NCBI RefSeq assembly: GCF_003182095.1
Contig: NZ_QGTJ01000013.1
Coordinates: forward strand, 57,217 to 121,216
Source: Plasticicumulans acidivorans
GTDB taxonomy: Bacteria; Pseudomonadota; Gammaproteobacteria; Competibacterales; Competibacteraceae
Direction of reading: 5' to 3'
Length of the DNA stretch: 64,000 bases
The notes under the pieces were generated by a model. It did no database searches. It was not told the DNA's origin and saw only the letters and a program-made list of their open reading frames with translations. Position numbers and translations under genes: made by a program. This document shows, piece by piece, positions 1 through 8,756 of the stretch (position 1 is its first letter; the number at the start of each line of letters is the position of its first letter).

Positions 1-973
1 CCGTCAGCTCGAAGCCGGGGATGTTGATCAGGATGTGGCGATAGCCGAGGTCTTCCGGCAGCCAGCGCCAGCGTTCGAGGTTGGTCTCGATCTGCGCCAG
101 CCGCTCGCGTGCGGTGATGTTCATCGCCCACACCGTGGCCGGGCCGATGACGGCGTCCTCGGTCAGGCCGTGGCGCGCCTGGAAGCGGCGCACCGCTTCG
201 GCCAGCGCCTCGTCGTAGAGCTCGCCACCGTCGTTGTGCGTGGCGTCGAGATCACCGCTGACCAGCAGACGGTTGCGGATCTCGACGATGCGCGGGTCCT
301 GCGCCCCCACTTCAAGCTTTTCACCCTTGGCGATCGCCGACACCGGCGCCCAGCCACCGGCGGCCACCTGCTGACGCAGCGTGCCCAGCGCCTCGCGCAG
401 GCGCACGAAGCCCGGATACGGCGGATCGAGCGCCGGCAGCGCAGCGGCGACGTCCTGTTGCTGCAGCGCCTGCTGCAGCACTTTCACCATGTCGCGCGAA
501 CGCGGCTTGAGTGTCCAGGTCGTGTCGATCTCGCGCGGATCGAGCCGCCCGGATAACAGATCGTGGCCGAAGGCCAGAAAGGTGTCGGTGGCGATCAGTT
601 CCAGCTGCACCTGAGCCTGCGGCGTCGGCGCTTTCTGCACCGACTCGACGGCGGCCTTCAGCGCGGCATGGTGGTAATCGGCCGGGTGCAGACCCTCGTC
701 ACGGGCGGCGGCGACCTGCGCCAGCAGCGCCTGTGCCTGCGCCAGCTGCTTGCCGTTCCAGGCCGGCGCGTAAGCGCGATCGGCATAGAAACGTTTGATC
801 GCCGCACGATTGTCGAGGCTGACACCACCTGCCTGCAGTGGCGCGTTGCCCTGCAGGCGTGCCTGCAGCTCGGCATGCACCGGCGTGTCCGCCAGCGCCT
901 GGGCGCCCAGCGCAAACAACAGCCCACAGGCCAGGAAAGCCTGCGCGGGCAGGCGGAACAGGAATCGGCGCAT
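1..973 (-). CDS. L,D-transpeptidase, YcbB/LdtD type (partial, 3' end off window)
   Basis: The frame opens at an ATG at 973 and runs to the left edge without a stop, so 324 codons are visible. The first 28 or so residues form a signal peptide (basic start, hydrophobic core, ALA before the cut). A scaffold region with the family pattern of large murein L,D-transpeptidases follows, then a peptidoglycan-binding repeat near residues 215-280 with RRFQARHGL and IGPATVWAMN. The sequence LERWRWLPEDLG, typical just before the catalytic domain, lies near the edge. Such enzymes make 3-3 crosslinks in peptidoglycan in the periplasm. The catalytic cysteine lies beyond the window, so activity cannot be confirmed. 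Family assignment is firm; equivalence to a particular Ldt paralogue is not. Confidence 0.88.
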   Translation of the reverse strand, partial: MRRFLFRLPAQAFLACGLLFALGAQALADTPVHAELQARLQGNAPLQAGGVSLDNRAAIKRFYADRAYAPAWNGKQLAQAQALLAQVAAARDEGLHPADYHHAALKAAVESVQKAPTPQAQVQLELIATDTFLAFGHDLLSGRLDPREIDTTWTLKPRSRDMVKVLQQALQQQDVAAALPALDPPYPGFVRLREALGTLRQQVAAGGWAPVSAIAKGEKLEVGAQDPRIVEIRNRLLVSGDLDATHNDGGELYDEALAEAVRRFQARHGLTEDAVIGPATVWAMNITARERLAQIETNLERWRWLPEDLGYRHILINIPGFELT

Positions 974-1028
974 CGTCGGTCATCCTCAAGCCGGCAACAA
1001 ATTAGCTTGCAAACCACAAGCTCGTGGC

Positions 1029-1066
1029 AAAAAAACCACGGAGGTGCAAGCTTACAGGCTTGCACC
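1029..1066 (-). terminator. hairpin with T-run between DUF2173 cluster and L,D-transpeptidase gene
   Basis: A perfect 9-bp inverted repeat (GGTGCAAGC at 1043-1051, GCTTGCACC at 1058-1066, 6-nt loop) is followed on the minus strand, seven bases later, by seven T residues (1029-1035). The T-run itself lies between CGTGG and CCACG, so an alternative small hairpin can enclose it. This fits a terminator or attenuator for the DUF2173 genes upstream. Confidence 0.6.
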
Positions 1067-1121
1067 CCCCTTTGTCGCATCGACCGTAAAAACTGCCACG
1101 CATTGCATCCGGCACCGACGC

Positions 1122-1457
1122 CTACCAGTGCGCCACCTCCAGCATCTCGGTGAGAATCCGGTCGAAGTTGCTGTCATCGTTGTCGAAGATACAGACGACA
1201 CCGGCGACGCCGCACAGCGAGCGCGTATCACCGCGCACCAGCCAGCCGCGCGGCGGCGTCCAGCCGCGGCGGTCGGAAAACATCGAGAACTGGTCGGTAT
1301 GGCCCTGCAGCATGCGCCGGTATTCATGGGCCACACGGGCCAGGGCGCTCATCTGGCCGCTGTCGATGTGGCCACCATAGCCTTCCATCAGCGAGCCATC
1401 GTCGCGGAAGCGACAGACGGCGACGACGCCGTCGAGGGCAAGCAGACGCTTGATCAT
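1122..1457 (-). CDS. DUF2173 family protein, paralogue 1 (roadblock-like)
   Basis: A 111-residue soluble protein with no signal peptide or membrane segment. Its start reads LLALDGVVAVCRFRDDGSL, the pattern of a helix then a strand around GV and a D-G turn that is typical of DUF2173 and resembles Roadblock/LC7 proteins. It is the last of three similar genes on the same strand (1122-2260) and begins nine bases after the middle copy stops, so the three are probably one operon. DUF2173 has no established function. The Roadblock similarity is my reading of the pattern and suggests a dimeric protein that might partner a small GTPase; none is encoded nearby. Confidence 0.75.
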   Translation of the reverse strand: MIKRLLALDGVVAVCRFRDDGSLMEGYGGHIDSGQMSALARVAHEYRRMLQGHTDQFSMFSDRRGWTPPRGWLVRGDTRSLCGVAGVVCIFDNDDSNFDRILTEMLEVAHW

Positions 1458-1466
1458 GACGCCCCC

Positions 1467-1856
1467 TCAGCCACGTTCCAGCGCGGCGAAGCTCGCCTCG
1501 TAAGCCGCGCCGGTATTGGCGAGCACGACGCCCTGGTAGGGTGCCAGAGCCTCCTGGCCGGCGGCGCGCTGGGCTTCACGCTGCGCGCAGCTGACCACCA
1601 CCGACCAGTCGAAACCGATCAGGGTGAATTCACGCACCGGCGAAAAACCGCCCATGCCGGTGATCTTCTCCCAGCCGCGCGACTGCATGCTGCACAGACT
1701 CATGTTCGCCGCGCACATGAATGACAGCAGTTCGAGCTCTTCGCTGTTGAGCGGTGTGTCCGGGCGGATCTCGTAGCCGAGCAGCTCGCCGCTGGCACGG
1801 AATTCAAAGGCGGCGACGGCGCCGGGCAGGGACATCAGGTTTCCGAGTGTAGCCAC
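1467..1856 (-). CDS. DUF2173 family protein, paralogue 2 (roadblock-like)
   Basis: 129 residues, starting at GTG 1856. The frame is open further upstream, but the GTG is preceded by AGAGGAG at good spacing, and the protein then begins with the same L-M-x-x-P-G-A-V-A-A block as its neighbours. It carries FEFRASGELLGYE followed by a helix with SFMCAANMSLC and an RGW motif. It is more divergent and slightly longer than the flanking paralogues, with an extra C-terminal stretch rich in alanine. The gap to the upstream copy is 47 bases. Function unknown; the tandem arrangement suggests a hetero-oligomer. Confidence 0.72.
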   Translation of the reverse strand: MATLGNLMSLPGAVAAFEFRASGELLGYEIRPDTPLNSEELELLSFMCAANMSLCSMQSRGWEKITGMGGFSPVREFTLIGFDWSVVVSCAQREAQRAAGQEALAPYQGVVLANTGAAYEASFAALERG

Positions 1857-1903
1857 GATCGGTTTCTCCTCTGGCGGGTTCGGGCGAGGGCACGTCAGCG
1901 CGC

Positions 1904-2260
1904 TCAGACCAGCTCCATATCGGTATCGGCCAGGGTCTTGCGCATCAGCGCCAGCACCCCATCGACGACGCCGGGGGCATTGCTGGCAAAGCAGAAGACG
2001 TTGGCGACGACACAGACCGTGTACTCGGGGCAACGCACCGCCCAGCCGCGCGTGCGCGCCAGACGGCTGCCCGGCTTGGCGTTATCGGCCATGCGCCCTT
2101 CCATCACCACGCCCATCGTGGTCGCCCGGCACATGATCGAGGCCATGCGCGCGTGCTCCTCGCTGAGCGCTCCGCGGTAGGAAAAACGGTCGCCGCGAAA
2201 GGCGTACTCGCCGGCGGCGAGCACCCCCGGACGGCTCATCAGGTCAGCAACGATGCTCAT
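1904..2260 (-). CDS. DUF2173 family protein, paralogue 3 (first gene of triplet)
   Basis: 118 residues. MSIVADLMSRPGVLAAGEY opens with the same motif as the other two copies. The later MASIMCRATTMGVVME and RTRGW blocks align with SFMCAANMSLC and RGW in paralogue 2. It is the promoter-proximal gene of the triplet and faces the RDD gene at 2386 across a 125-bp intergenic region holding a perfect 18-bp palindrome-like repeat. Several cysteines (in MCRA, RCPEY, VVANVFCF) are not shared by all copies. No membrane segment is visible. Function unknown. Confidence 0.74.
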   Translation of the reverse strand: MSIVADLMSRPGVLAAGEYAFRGDRFSYRGALSEEHARMASIMCRATTMGVVMEGRMADNAKPGSRLARTRGWAVRCPEYTVCVVANVFCFASNAPGVVDGVLALMRKTLADTDMELV

Positions 2261-2307
2261 CTCTATCCCCCTGGCGGTGTGGGGTTTATCGTTATCGTGG
2301 AGCCCGG

Positions 2308-2325
2308 GTGCGGCATTTGCCGCAC
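2308..2325. promoter_or_regulatory. 18-bp inverted repeat between DUF2173 triplet and RDD gene
   Basis: GTGCGGCA at 2308-2315 and TGCCGCAC at 2318-2325 are perfect complements around TT. It sits between divergent start codons (2260 and 2386), 48 bases from the DUF2173 start and 61 from the RDD start. It could be an operator for either gene or a short hairpin. No regulator gene is adjacent. Confidence 0.45.
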
Positions 2326-2385
2326 TTCAGCTCACCAGGCCGAACATAGTTAAATGCCCGCCCGTTTTCCTGCCGGACCCGCGCT

Positions 2386-2919
2386 ATGACCGCCCTGCCC
2401 CCGACCGACCGCCAGGCACCGACTGTTCCCGCCCCGGCGCTGCGCCGCCTCGCGGCGATCGTCTATGACTTCCTGCTGCTGGCCGGCGTGCTGCTGATCG
2501 CCGAACTGGTGCCGTTCTCGATCGCGCTCGGCGTCTACGGCGCCGACGCCTTCGCCGACGGCCGCAATCCGCTGGTCGGCAACCCGCTCAATGAAAGCTG
2601 GCTGCTGCTGGCGAGCTTCGCCTTCTTCGCCGGCTTCTGGGTGCATGGCGGGCAGACGCTCGGCCTGCGCACCTGGAAGCTGCGGGTGCAGCTGCCGGGC
2701 GGCATGCCGATCGGCTGGTGGCATGCGCTGCTGCGCTTTCTCTGGGGCGGGCTGTGGCTGGTGCCGGTGGTCTATCTGCACAAGGTGCTCGGCGCCGGCG
2801 TCGGCCTCAGCATCGCTGTCGGCTTCGCCTGCCTGAGCGCTGCCGTCGTCAGCCGGCTGCACGACCGCCTGTCCGGCACCGAAGTCGTGCGCCTGCTGCC
2901 GGCCGCCAAAGCGAAATAG
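2386..2919 (+). CDS. RDD family integral membrane protein
   Basis: 177 residues. The RDD signature region appears near residues 21-30 as RRLAAIVYDF, opening the first membrane helix. A second helix follows around residues 67-85, then WVHGGQTLGLRTWKLRV, the conserved loop that gives RDD proteins their typical motif, and a third hydrophobic region at about 113-155. RDD proteins are small inner-membrane proteins; some have been linked to ion exchange and others to accessory roles, so no substrate can be given. No strong ribosome binding site is visible before the ATG. The end is convergent with lptG, 23 bp away. Confidence 0.85.
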   Translation: MTALPPTDRQAPTVPAPALRRLAAIVYDFLLLAGVLLIAELVPFSIALGVYGADAFADGRNPLVGNPLNESWLLLASFAFFAGFWVHGGQTLGLRTWKLRVQLPGGMPIGWWHALLRFLWGGLWLVPVVYLHKVLGAGVGLSIAVGFACLSAAVVSRLHDRLSGTEVVRLLPAAKAK

Positions 2920-2942
2920 ACCGGCGCCGGTGATACCGCCGG

Positions 2943-4013
2943 TCAGCGCATGCGTCGCATCGCCAGTGCGCCACCGCCGAGGAACACCGCGATCGGCAGC
3001 GCCGCGGCAAACACCGGCGGCGCGCCGTAGACCACGACGACGTTGGCCAGCACGCGGTTGGCGAGGAAGAAGCCGATGCCGATGAAGATGCCGATCAGCA
3101 GGCGCTGGCCGGCGGCGGCATTGCGCTGGTGGGCAAAGATGAACGGCATGGCGATGAACAGCATCGTCAGATTGGCCAGCGGCGCCAGCACCTTGGTCCA
3201 GAACGCCAGCTCGTAGCGGCCGGCGTCGAGGCCGTTGTCGCGCAGGTAGCCGGAAAAGGTCGCCAAGTCGCGCATCGCCAGCGTCTCCGGCTTGGCGGCG
3301 AGCACGTCGAGCTTGGCCGGGTCGATCACCGAGTTCCAGGCGATCGCGGCCACCGGCTCGGCGACCACCGCCTCGGGGCCGAGATCGCTGCGCCGCGCGC
3401 CACTCAGCAGCCAGCGCTTGCTGGCCGCGTCGTAGCTCGCCGAGTCGGCACGGATCACCGCCTTCAGCGCCGAATTGGCATCGACCTCGTAGAGCGTGAT
3501 GTCGCCGAGCTTCTTGTGCGGGCGCACCGCCTGCACGTTGACGAAATACGCGCCGTCGCGCGCCCAGAAGCCGCGGCCGTCGCGGATCTCCACCGAGGCA
3601 TCCTTGGCCAGGCTGCGGCCCATCTCGGCCTTGCGCTCGGCGAGCGGCGCGGCGAATTCACCGAGCGCCAGCGCCAGCAGGCTGAGCACCAGACCGGCGC
3701 GCAGCGCCGAGTACACCAGGCGCATCACCGAAACACCGGCGCCGCGCATCACCACCAGCTCGCTGCCGGCCGACAGCGCGCCCATGCCGAGCAGGCCGCC
3801 GAGCAGCAGCGCCATCGGAAAGCTGTCGTAGGCACGCCGCGGCAGGGTCAGCAGCAGGTACTGCAGAATCGCCAGCAGGTCGTAGTTGCCGGTGCCGAGG
3901 TCTTCGAGCTCGACCAGCAGTGTGAAGAAGGTTTCCAGCGCCACCAGCACCAGCAGCGCGACCAGCGCGGCACCGACCACGGTGCGAAAGATGTAGCGAT
4001 CGAGCAGTCTCAT
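2943..4013 (-). CDS. lptG: LPS export ABC transporter permease LptG
   Basis: 356 residues from ATG 4013 (MRLLDRYIFRTV). The frame is open for 28 codons more upstream, but this ATG gives the canonical LptG start and overlaps the lptF stop as ATGA, implying translational coupling. There are N-terminal membrane helices around residues 12-35 and 55-100, a periplasmic beta-jellyroll region in the middle (about 130-260), and C-terminal helices around 270-355, the YjgP/YjgQ layout. With LptF, LptB and LptC it extracts lipopolysaccharide from the inner membrane and pushes it along the Lpt bridge. Its partner lptF is immediately upstream; lptB is not in this window. Confidence 0.95.
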   Translation of the reverse strand: MRLLDRYIFRTVVGAALVALLVLVALETFFTLLVELEDLGTGNYDLLAILQYLLLTLPRRAYDSFPMALLLGGLLGMGALSAGSELVVMRGAGVSVMRLVYSALRAGLVLSLLALALGEFAAPLAERKAEMGRSLAKDASVEIRDGRGFWARDGAYFVNVQAVRPHKKLGDITLYEVDANSALKAVIRADSASYDAASKRWLLSGARRSDLGPEAVVAEPVAAIAWNSVIDPAKLDVLAAKPETLAMRDLATFSGYLRDNGLDAGRYELAFWTKVLAPLANLTMLFIAMPFIFAHQRNAAAGQRLLIGIFIGIGFFLANRVLANVVVVYGAPPVFAAALPIAVFLGGGALAMRRMR

Positions 4014-5095
4014 GCCGATTTCCCCACGCGCGGCCAGCCATAGTGGTAAATCCACAGCGCCACGCCGACGGTAGCGAGCAGGCCGTGCGCCCACCACAGG
4101 CCGGCCACCGGCCCGAGTGTGCCCTTCTCCAGCCAGGCCTTGCCGATGCCGAGCAGATTCATATAGACGGCGTAGACCAGCACGCCGCCGAGGATGCGGC
4201 CGTAGCGGCTTTCACGCGGCCGCGCCTTGGCCAGCAGCGGCGCCACCAGCGCGATCAGCGGCAGCGAAACCGCCGCGCCGATGCGCGCATGCAGCTCGGC
4301 GTATTCACGCGGACCGCCGCCGATGAGATCGGCCGTCGCCATCGCCTCGCGCTTGAGCGAGCCTTCGCCGACGCTCGGCGCATCGAGGCGCACCCGTAGG
4401 CGCTCGAAGCGGGTCTGCCGGTAATCCTTCTGTCCGGGCACGCCCTCGTAACGGTAGCCGTGGTCGAGCACCATGTAGCGGGTGCCGTCGTCGGTGATTT
4501 CCTGCCGGCCGCGGTCGCCGGTGGTAATGGCGATGCGATCGCCGCTGGCGTCGCGGCTGTGGATGAACACCCGCACCAGCTCACCGTCGGTGGGATCGAT
4601 GCTCTCGACGTAGACGACGTGACGACCGCCGCCAGCCTCACGGAAGGTGCCGGGGCTGAACACCGAGGTCTGTGCCTGCTGGCGCGCGCGGATCTGCAGA
4701 TCCTGCTGCAGCGAGGCCGCCCACGGCGCCACCCACAGCGCCACCCACGCCACCAGCGCCGCCAGCGGCAGGCCGAGCATCAGCATCGGCCGGTACAGCG
4801 CCGAGGGCGGATAGCCGCAGCCGGTCAGCGCGACCATTTCACTGTCCTGATACAGCCGCCCGAGCGTCAGCAGGATGCCGAGCAGCATCGCGATCGGGAT
4901 CAGGATCGGCAGAAAGCGGATCGACTGCAGACCGAGCATCTGCAGGATGACTTCCTTGACCAGCAGACCATTGGCGACCTGGGTCAGGTAGGTGGCGAGC
5001 CGGCTCGAAAGCACGATGGCCAGCAGCACGACCAGCGTCGCCGCGCTCGCCGCCGCGATTTCACGCAGCAGGAAGCGATCGACAATCTTCAGCAA
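4010..5095 (-). CDS. lptF: LPS export ABC transporter permease LptF
   Basis: 361 residues. The start is TTG at 5095 (reading MLKIVDRFLLREI), supported by an AAGGA eight bases upstream; no ATG is suitably placed. It has the YjgP/YjgQ permease layout: N-terminal helices, a long periplasmic jellyroll domain in the middle, and C-terminal helices. MVALTGCGY, a conserved loop after the second helix, is present. It works with LptG as the heterodimeric membrane part of the LPS extraction complex. It diverges from pepA, the same arrangement as in Escherichia coli, with about 143 bp between start codons. Confidence 0.95.
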   Translation of the reverse strand: MLKIVDRFLLREIAAASAATLVVLLAIVLSSRLATYLTQVANGLLVKEVILQMLGLQSIRFLPILIPIAMLLGILLTLGRLYQDSEMVALTGCGYPPSALYRPMLMLGLPLAALVAWVALWVAPWAASLQQDLQIRARQQAQTSVFSPGTFREAGGGRHVVYVESIDPTDGELVRVFIHSRDASGDRIAITTGDRGRQEITDDGTRYMVLDHGYRYEGVPGQKDYRQTRFERLRVRLDAPSVGEGSLKREAMATADLIGGGPREYAELHARIGAAVSLPLIALVAPLLAKARPRESRYGRILGGVLVYAVYMNLLGIGKAWLEKGTLGPVAGLWWAHGLLATVGVALWIYHYGWPRVGKSA

Positions 5096-5238
5096 GGTGA
5101 GATTCCTTACGCCGGCAGCGGCGTTGTGATCGGAAAATTCTTCCGGCTACACTCGGTGGGTTTTTGCGGACTGCGGTCCGCCCACCGGCGCCGGGCATCC
5201 GCCCATGGCCCGGACAGTCCATGCAGCGGAGTTCAACG

Positions 5239-6744
5239 ATGGAATTCTCGGTCAAAAGCGGTAATCCCGAAAAGCAGCGCACCGGCTGCCTCGTGCTCGG
5301 CGTCTACGAGTCACGACGGCTGACACCGGCAGCGGAGCAATTCGATGCTGCCGCGGACGGCTTTCTCGGCAACGTGCTGCGCCGGGGCGACCTCGAAGGC
5401 AAGGCCGGCCAGACCCTGCTGCTGGTCAACGCACCGCAGAGCCTGTGCGACCGTGTGCTGCTGGTCGGCTGCGGCCGCGAGCGTGACCTCGACGATCGCC
5501 GCTACCGCCAGATCATCACCGCGGCGACCCACCAGCTCAACGAGACCGGGGCCACCGAGGCCGTCAGCTACCTGAGCGATCTCAGCGTCAAGGGCCGCGA
5601 CACCGCTTGGAAGGTGCGCATCGCCGTCGAAACCACCGAAGAAGCCCTGTACCGCTTCGACGAGCTCAAGAGCAAGAAGGACCAGCCGCGCCGCCCGCTC
5701 AAGCGCATCGTGCTCTCGGTGCCAAGCCGCCGCGAGCTGCCGGTCGGCGAACGGGCGGTGAGCGAGGGCCTGGCGATCGCCAACGGCGTCAAGCTCGCCC
5801 GCGACCTCGGCAACCTGCCGCCCAACATCTGCAATCCGAGCCACCTCGCCGAACGCGCCCGGACGCTGGCGCAGAGCTCGGAGCGCTTCAGCTGCAAAGT
5901 GCTCGAACGCGCCGACATGGAAGCGCTCGGCATGGGCGCACTGCTCGCGGTGACCCGCGGTGCGCACACGCCGCCGAAGCTGATCGCGCTGGAATGGCGC
6001 GGCGGCGAGGCCGACGCCAAGCCGATCGCGCTGGTCGGCAAGGGCGTGACCTTCGACTCCGGCGGCATCTCGCTCAAGCCCGGCGCCGACATGGACCAGA
6101 TGAAGTTCGACATGTGCGGCGCCGCCAGCGTGCTCGGCACGCTGAGCGCGATCGCCGAACTGCAGCTGCCGCTCAACGTCGTCGGCGTCATTCCGACCGT
6201 GGAGAACATGCCGGGCGGCGACGCCACCCGCCCCGGCGACATCGTCACCACGCTGTCCGGGCAGACCGTCGAGATCCTCAACACCGACGCCGAGGGCCGG
6301 CTGATCCTCTGCGACGCGCTGAGCTGGACCGAGCAGACCTACGAACCGGCCACCGTCGTCGACATCGCCACGCTGACCGGCGCCTGCGTCGTCGCCCTCG
6401 GCCACTTCCCGCACGGGCTGTTCAGCAACCACGGGCCGCTCGCCAACGAGCTGCTCGACGCCGGCCGCGCCGAGCACGACCGCGCCTGGGAAATGCCGCT
6501 GTGGGAGGACTACCAGGAAGGACTCGACAGCAACTTCGCCGACATCGCCAACATCGGCCCGCGCGAAGGCGGTGCGATCACCGCCGCCTGCTTCCTCGCC
6601 CGCTTCACGCGCAAGCTGCACTGGGCGCATCTCGACATCGCCGGCACCGCCTGGAAGACCGGCAAGGCCAAGGGCGCCACCGGCCGCCCGGTGCCGCTGC
6701 TCACGCGCTTCCTGATCGAGCGCGCCGCGGCGGCGCGTGACTGA
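5239..6744 (+). CDS. pepA: leucyl (cytosol) aminopeptidase PepA
   Basis: 501 residues, a normal PepA length. Start ATG 5239 ([14 protein letters not shown]) was chosen over more upstream in-frame codons because a GCGGAG motif precedes it and the protein begins at the family's usual point. The M17 signature NTDAEGRL lies near residues 348-355, and the metal-binding stretch [16 protein letters not shown] near 268-283. PepA is a hexameric dimetal (Mn/Zn) aminopeptidase that removes N-terminal residues from peptides; in E. coli it also binds DNA in recombination and pyrimidine control. It is followed by holC four bases after the stop. Confidence 0.96.
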   Translation: MEFSVKSGNPEKQRTGCLVLGVYESRRLTPAAEQFDAAADGFLGNVLRRGDLEGKAGQTLLLVNAPQSLCDRVLLVGCGRERDLDDRRYRQIITAATHQLNETGATEAVSYLSDLSVKGRDTAWKVRIAVETTEEALYRFDELKSKKDQPRRPLKRIVLSVPSRRELPVGERAVSEGLAIANGVKLARDLGNLPPNICNPSHLAERARTLAQSSERFSCKVLERADMEALGMGALLAVTRGAHTPPKLIALEWRGGEADAKPIALVGKGVTFDSGGISLKPGADMDQMKFDMCGAASVLGTLSAIAELQLPLNVVGVIPTVENMPGGDATRPGDIVTTLSGQTVEILNTDAEGRLILCDALSWTEQTYEPATVVDIATLTGACVVALGHFPHGLFSNHGPLANELLDAGRAEHDRAWEMPLWEDYQEGLDSNFADIANIGPREGGAITAACFLARFTRKLHWAHLDIAGTAWKTGKAKGATGRPVPLLTRFLIERAAAARD

Positions 6745-6748
6745 AGCG

Positions 6749-7171
6749 ATGCCGCGCATCGACTTCTACCTGCTCGACAGTGACGGTGAAGAGGCACGCC
6801 TCGACACCGCCTGCCGGCTGGTCGAAAAAGCCTGGAAGCAGGGTCTGCGCAGCTACCTGCGTGCCGATACGACGGCCGAGGCGCAGGCGCTCGACACCCG
6901 CCTGTGGACCTTTCGCAAGCTCAGCTTCGTGCCGCACCGCCTGCAGCAGAGCGGTCGCGACGCGCCGGTGCTGATCGGCACCACCGCGGTCACGGACGAC
7001 ACCCATCCGCTGCTGGTCAACCTCGGCCGCGCGCTGCCCGAGGACTTCGAGCGCTATCAGCGCATCGTCGAGATCGTCGATCCCGATACCGAACGTCGTG
7101 AGGCTTCACGCGTGCGCTACAAGATTTATCGGGACCGCGGCTACACGCCGGGTACGATCAAACTCAAGTAG
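6749..7171 (+). CDS. holC: DNA polymerase III chi subunit HolC
   Basis: 140 residues from ATG 6749. MPRIDFYLL matches the standard HolC N-terminus, so the upstream in-frame GTG at 6737 was not used. Other family blocks are [16 protein letters not shown] and [12 protein letters not shown]. Chi binds the psi subunit of the clamp loader and the C-terminal tail of single-stranded DNA-binding protein. The pepA-holC-valS order is conserved in gammaproteobacteria; here a chemoreceptor gene is inserted between holC and valS. Confidence 0.94.
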   Translation: MPRIDFYLLDSDGEEARLDTACRLVEKAWKQGLRSYLRADTTAEAQALDTRLWTFRKLSFVPHRLQQSGRDAPVLIGTTAVTDDTHPLLVNLGRALPEDFERYQRIVEIVDPDTERREASRVRYKIYRDRGYTPGTIKLK

Positions 7172-7251
7172 AGCGCACGCAACGCCCCGTCCGCGGGCAG
7201 AGTGCGCCGCCATCCGGCCGCGAGCCGGGCACCACCAGCGAAGGGCAGTCC

Positions 7252-8646
7252 ATGAGCGCATCCGCACCCGATTACCGGGAGATCATTCGTATCGTCGCCG
7301 AAGATGCCGGACATCTGGCGATCGCGATCACCGACATCACCGGCCATCTCGGCGAAGTCAGCGAGCGTGTCACCCGCGAAGCCGATGCCTTCGACACGCT
7401 GCAGGCGCTCGCCGGGGACATGACGCAGCAGAACGCCGACGTCGCCGAGGCGGCCGACAGCACGCAGCGTGTCGTCGGCAACGCCCGCCACGAAGTCGAG
7501 CGCACACGCCAGACCATCGAGTCCTCGCTGACCGACATCCGCGCGCTGACCGAATCGGTCGCGGCGATCGAAGCCCAACTCTCCGAACTCGGTGGCGCGA
7601 TGGAGCGCGTCAGCACCGTCGCCCAGGGCATCGACGCCATCGCCAAGCAGACCAACCTGCTCGCGCTCAACGCCACCATCGAGGCGGTGCGCGCCGGCGA
7701 GGCCGGCAAAGGCTTTGCCGTGGTCGCCAGCGAGGTCAAGGAACTCGCCAAGCAGACGCGCTCGGCCACTGCCGAGATCGAAGTCACGCTCAAGGAGCTC
7801 GGCGAACGCACCCGCGGGCTGCTCGCCCAGGGCGCGCAGAGCAAACAGCGCTCGGAACAGGTGCGCGGCGGCACGCAGGCGATCCAGACGGTGATGGACA
7901 CCATGGGTGCGGCGATGGACGACGTCAGCGAGCAGGCGCAGCGCATCGGCTCGGCGGTCGGCCGGATCGCCGGCAGCTGCCAGCAGACGGTGGCGGCACT
8001 CAACGACATGGCCAGCGACGTGCGCCTGTCCAGCCGCAATCTGCGCGAGGCGCGCGACCAGCTCTCGCGCGTGCAGGGCGTCAGCGAAAAGCTCATCGGC
8101 GCCACGGCCGTCGACGGCATCGAAACCCACGACAGCCCGCTGATCCAGCTCGCCAAGCACACCGCGGTGCAGATTTCGGCGCTGTTCGAAGCGGCGATCG
8201 ACAGCGGCGAAATCAGCGAGCATGACCTGTTCGACCGCGACTACCGGCCGCAGCCCGACACCGAGCCGCAGCAGTACCTGACCCGCTTCACCGAATTCAC
8301 CGACCGGCGGCTGACGCCGATCCAGGAAGACATCCTCGGCCGCAACCCGCGCATCACCTTCTGCGCCGCCGTCGACGACAAGGGCTATCTGCCGACGCAC
8401 AACCGCAAATACTCGGCAGCGCAGGGCAAGGACCCGGTGTGGAACGCCGCCAACTGCCGCAACCGGCGCATCTTCAACGATCGCACCGGCCTGGCCTCGG
8501 CGCAGAATCGCGAACCGATCCTGCTGCAGACCTACCGCCGCGACATGGGCGGCGGCAACTACGTGCTGATGAAGGAAGTCGCCGCGCCGATCGTGGTACG
8601 CGGCCGCCACTGGGGCGGCCTGCGCATCGGCTACAAGCCGAACTGA
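7252..8646 (+). CDS. soluble methyl-accepting chemotaxis protein with C-terminal sensor domain
   Basis: 464 residues with no signal peptide, membrane helix or HAMP domain. Residues about 20-290 are the coiled-coil signalling domain; the hairpin tip is clear near residues 130-170 ([20 protein letters not shown], then [13 protein letters not shown]). Residues about 345-464 form a separate domain with [18 protein letters not shown], a WN.A.CRNRRIF.DRTG block, and [17 protein letters not shown] at the end. Similar C-terminal domains, probably Cache/PAS-like, occur on other soluble receptors. The order signalling domain first, sensor last, points to a cytoplasmic receptor. It sits between holC and valS, outside any visible chemotaxis cluster; ligand unknown. 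Confidence 0.9.
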   Translation: MSASAPDYREIIRIVAEDAGHLAIAITDITGHLGEVSERVTREADAFDTLQALAGDMTQQNADVAEAADSTQRVVGNARHEVERTRQTIESSLTDIRALTESVAAIEAQLSELGGAMERVSTVAQGIDAIAKQTNLLALNATIEAVRAGEAGKGFAVVASEVKELAKQTRSATAEIEVTLKELGERTRGLLAQGAQSKQRSEQVRGGTQAIQTVMDTMGAAMDDVSEQAQRIGSAVGRIAGSCQQTVAALNDMASDVRLSSRNLREARDQLSRVQGVSEKLIGATAVDGIETHDSPLIQLAKHTAVQISALFEAAIDSGEISEHDLFDRDYRPQPDTEPQQYLTRFTEFTDRRLTPIQEDILGRNPRITFCAAVDDKGYLPTHNRKYSAAQGKDPVWNAANCRNRRIFNDRTGLASAQNREPILLQTYRRDMGGGNYVLMKEVAAPIVVRGRHWGGLRIGYKPN

Positions 8647-8756
8647 CACGCCGCCCGCTGTCGCCGGACACGCGCTGCCAGCCTGCGCGCGCGGCGGCGC
8701 TATACTGCCCGGCTTTCGGCGACCGCCGCCGGCTTTACCGCTGATCCGGAACACGC

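Noticed and set aside
2919..2944. GACCGGC/GCCGGTC hairpin between the RDD and lptG genes
   Set aside because: It overlaps both stop codons and has no T-run; too weak to list as a terminator.
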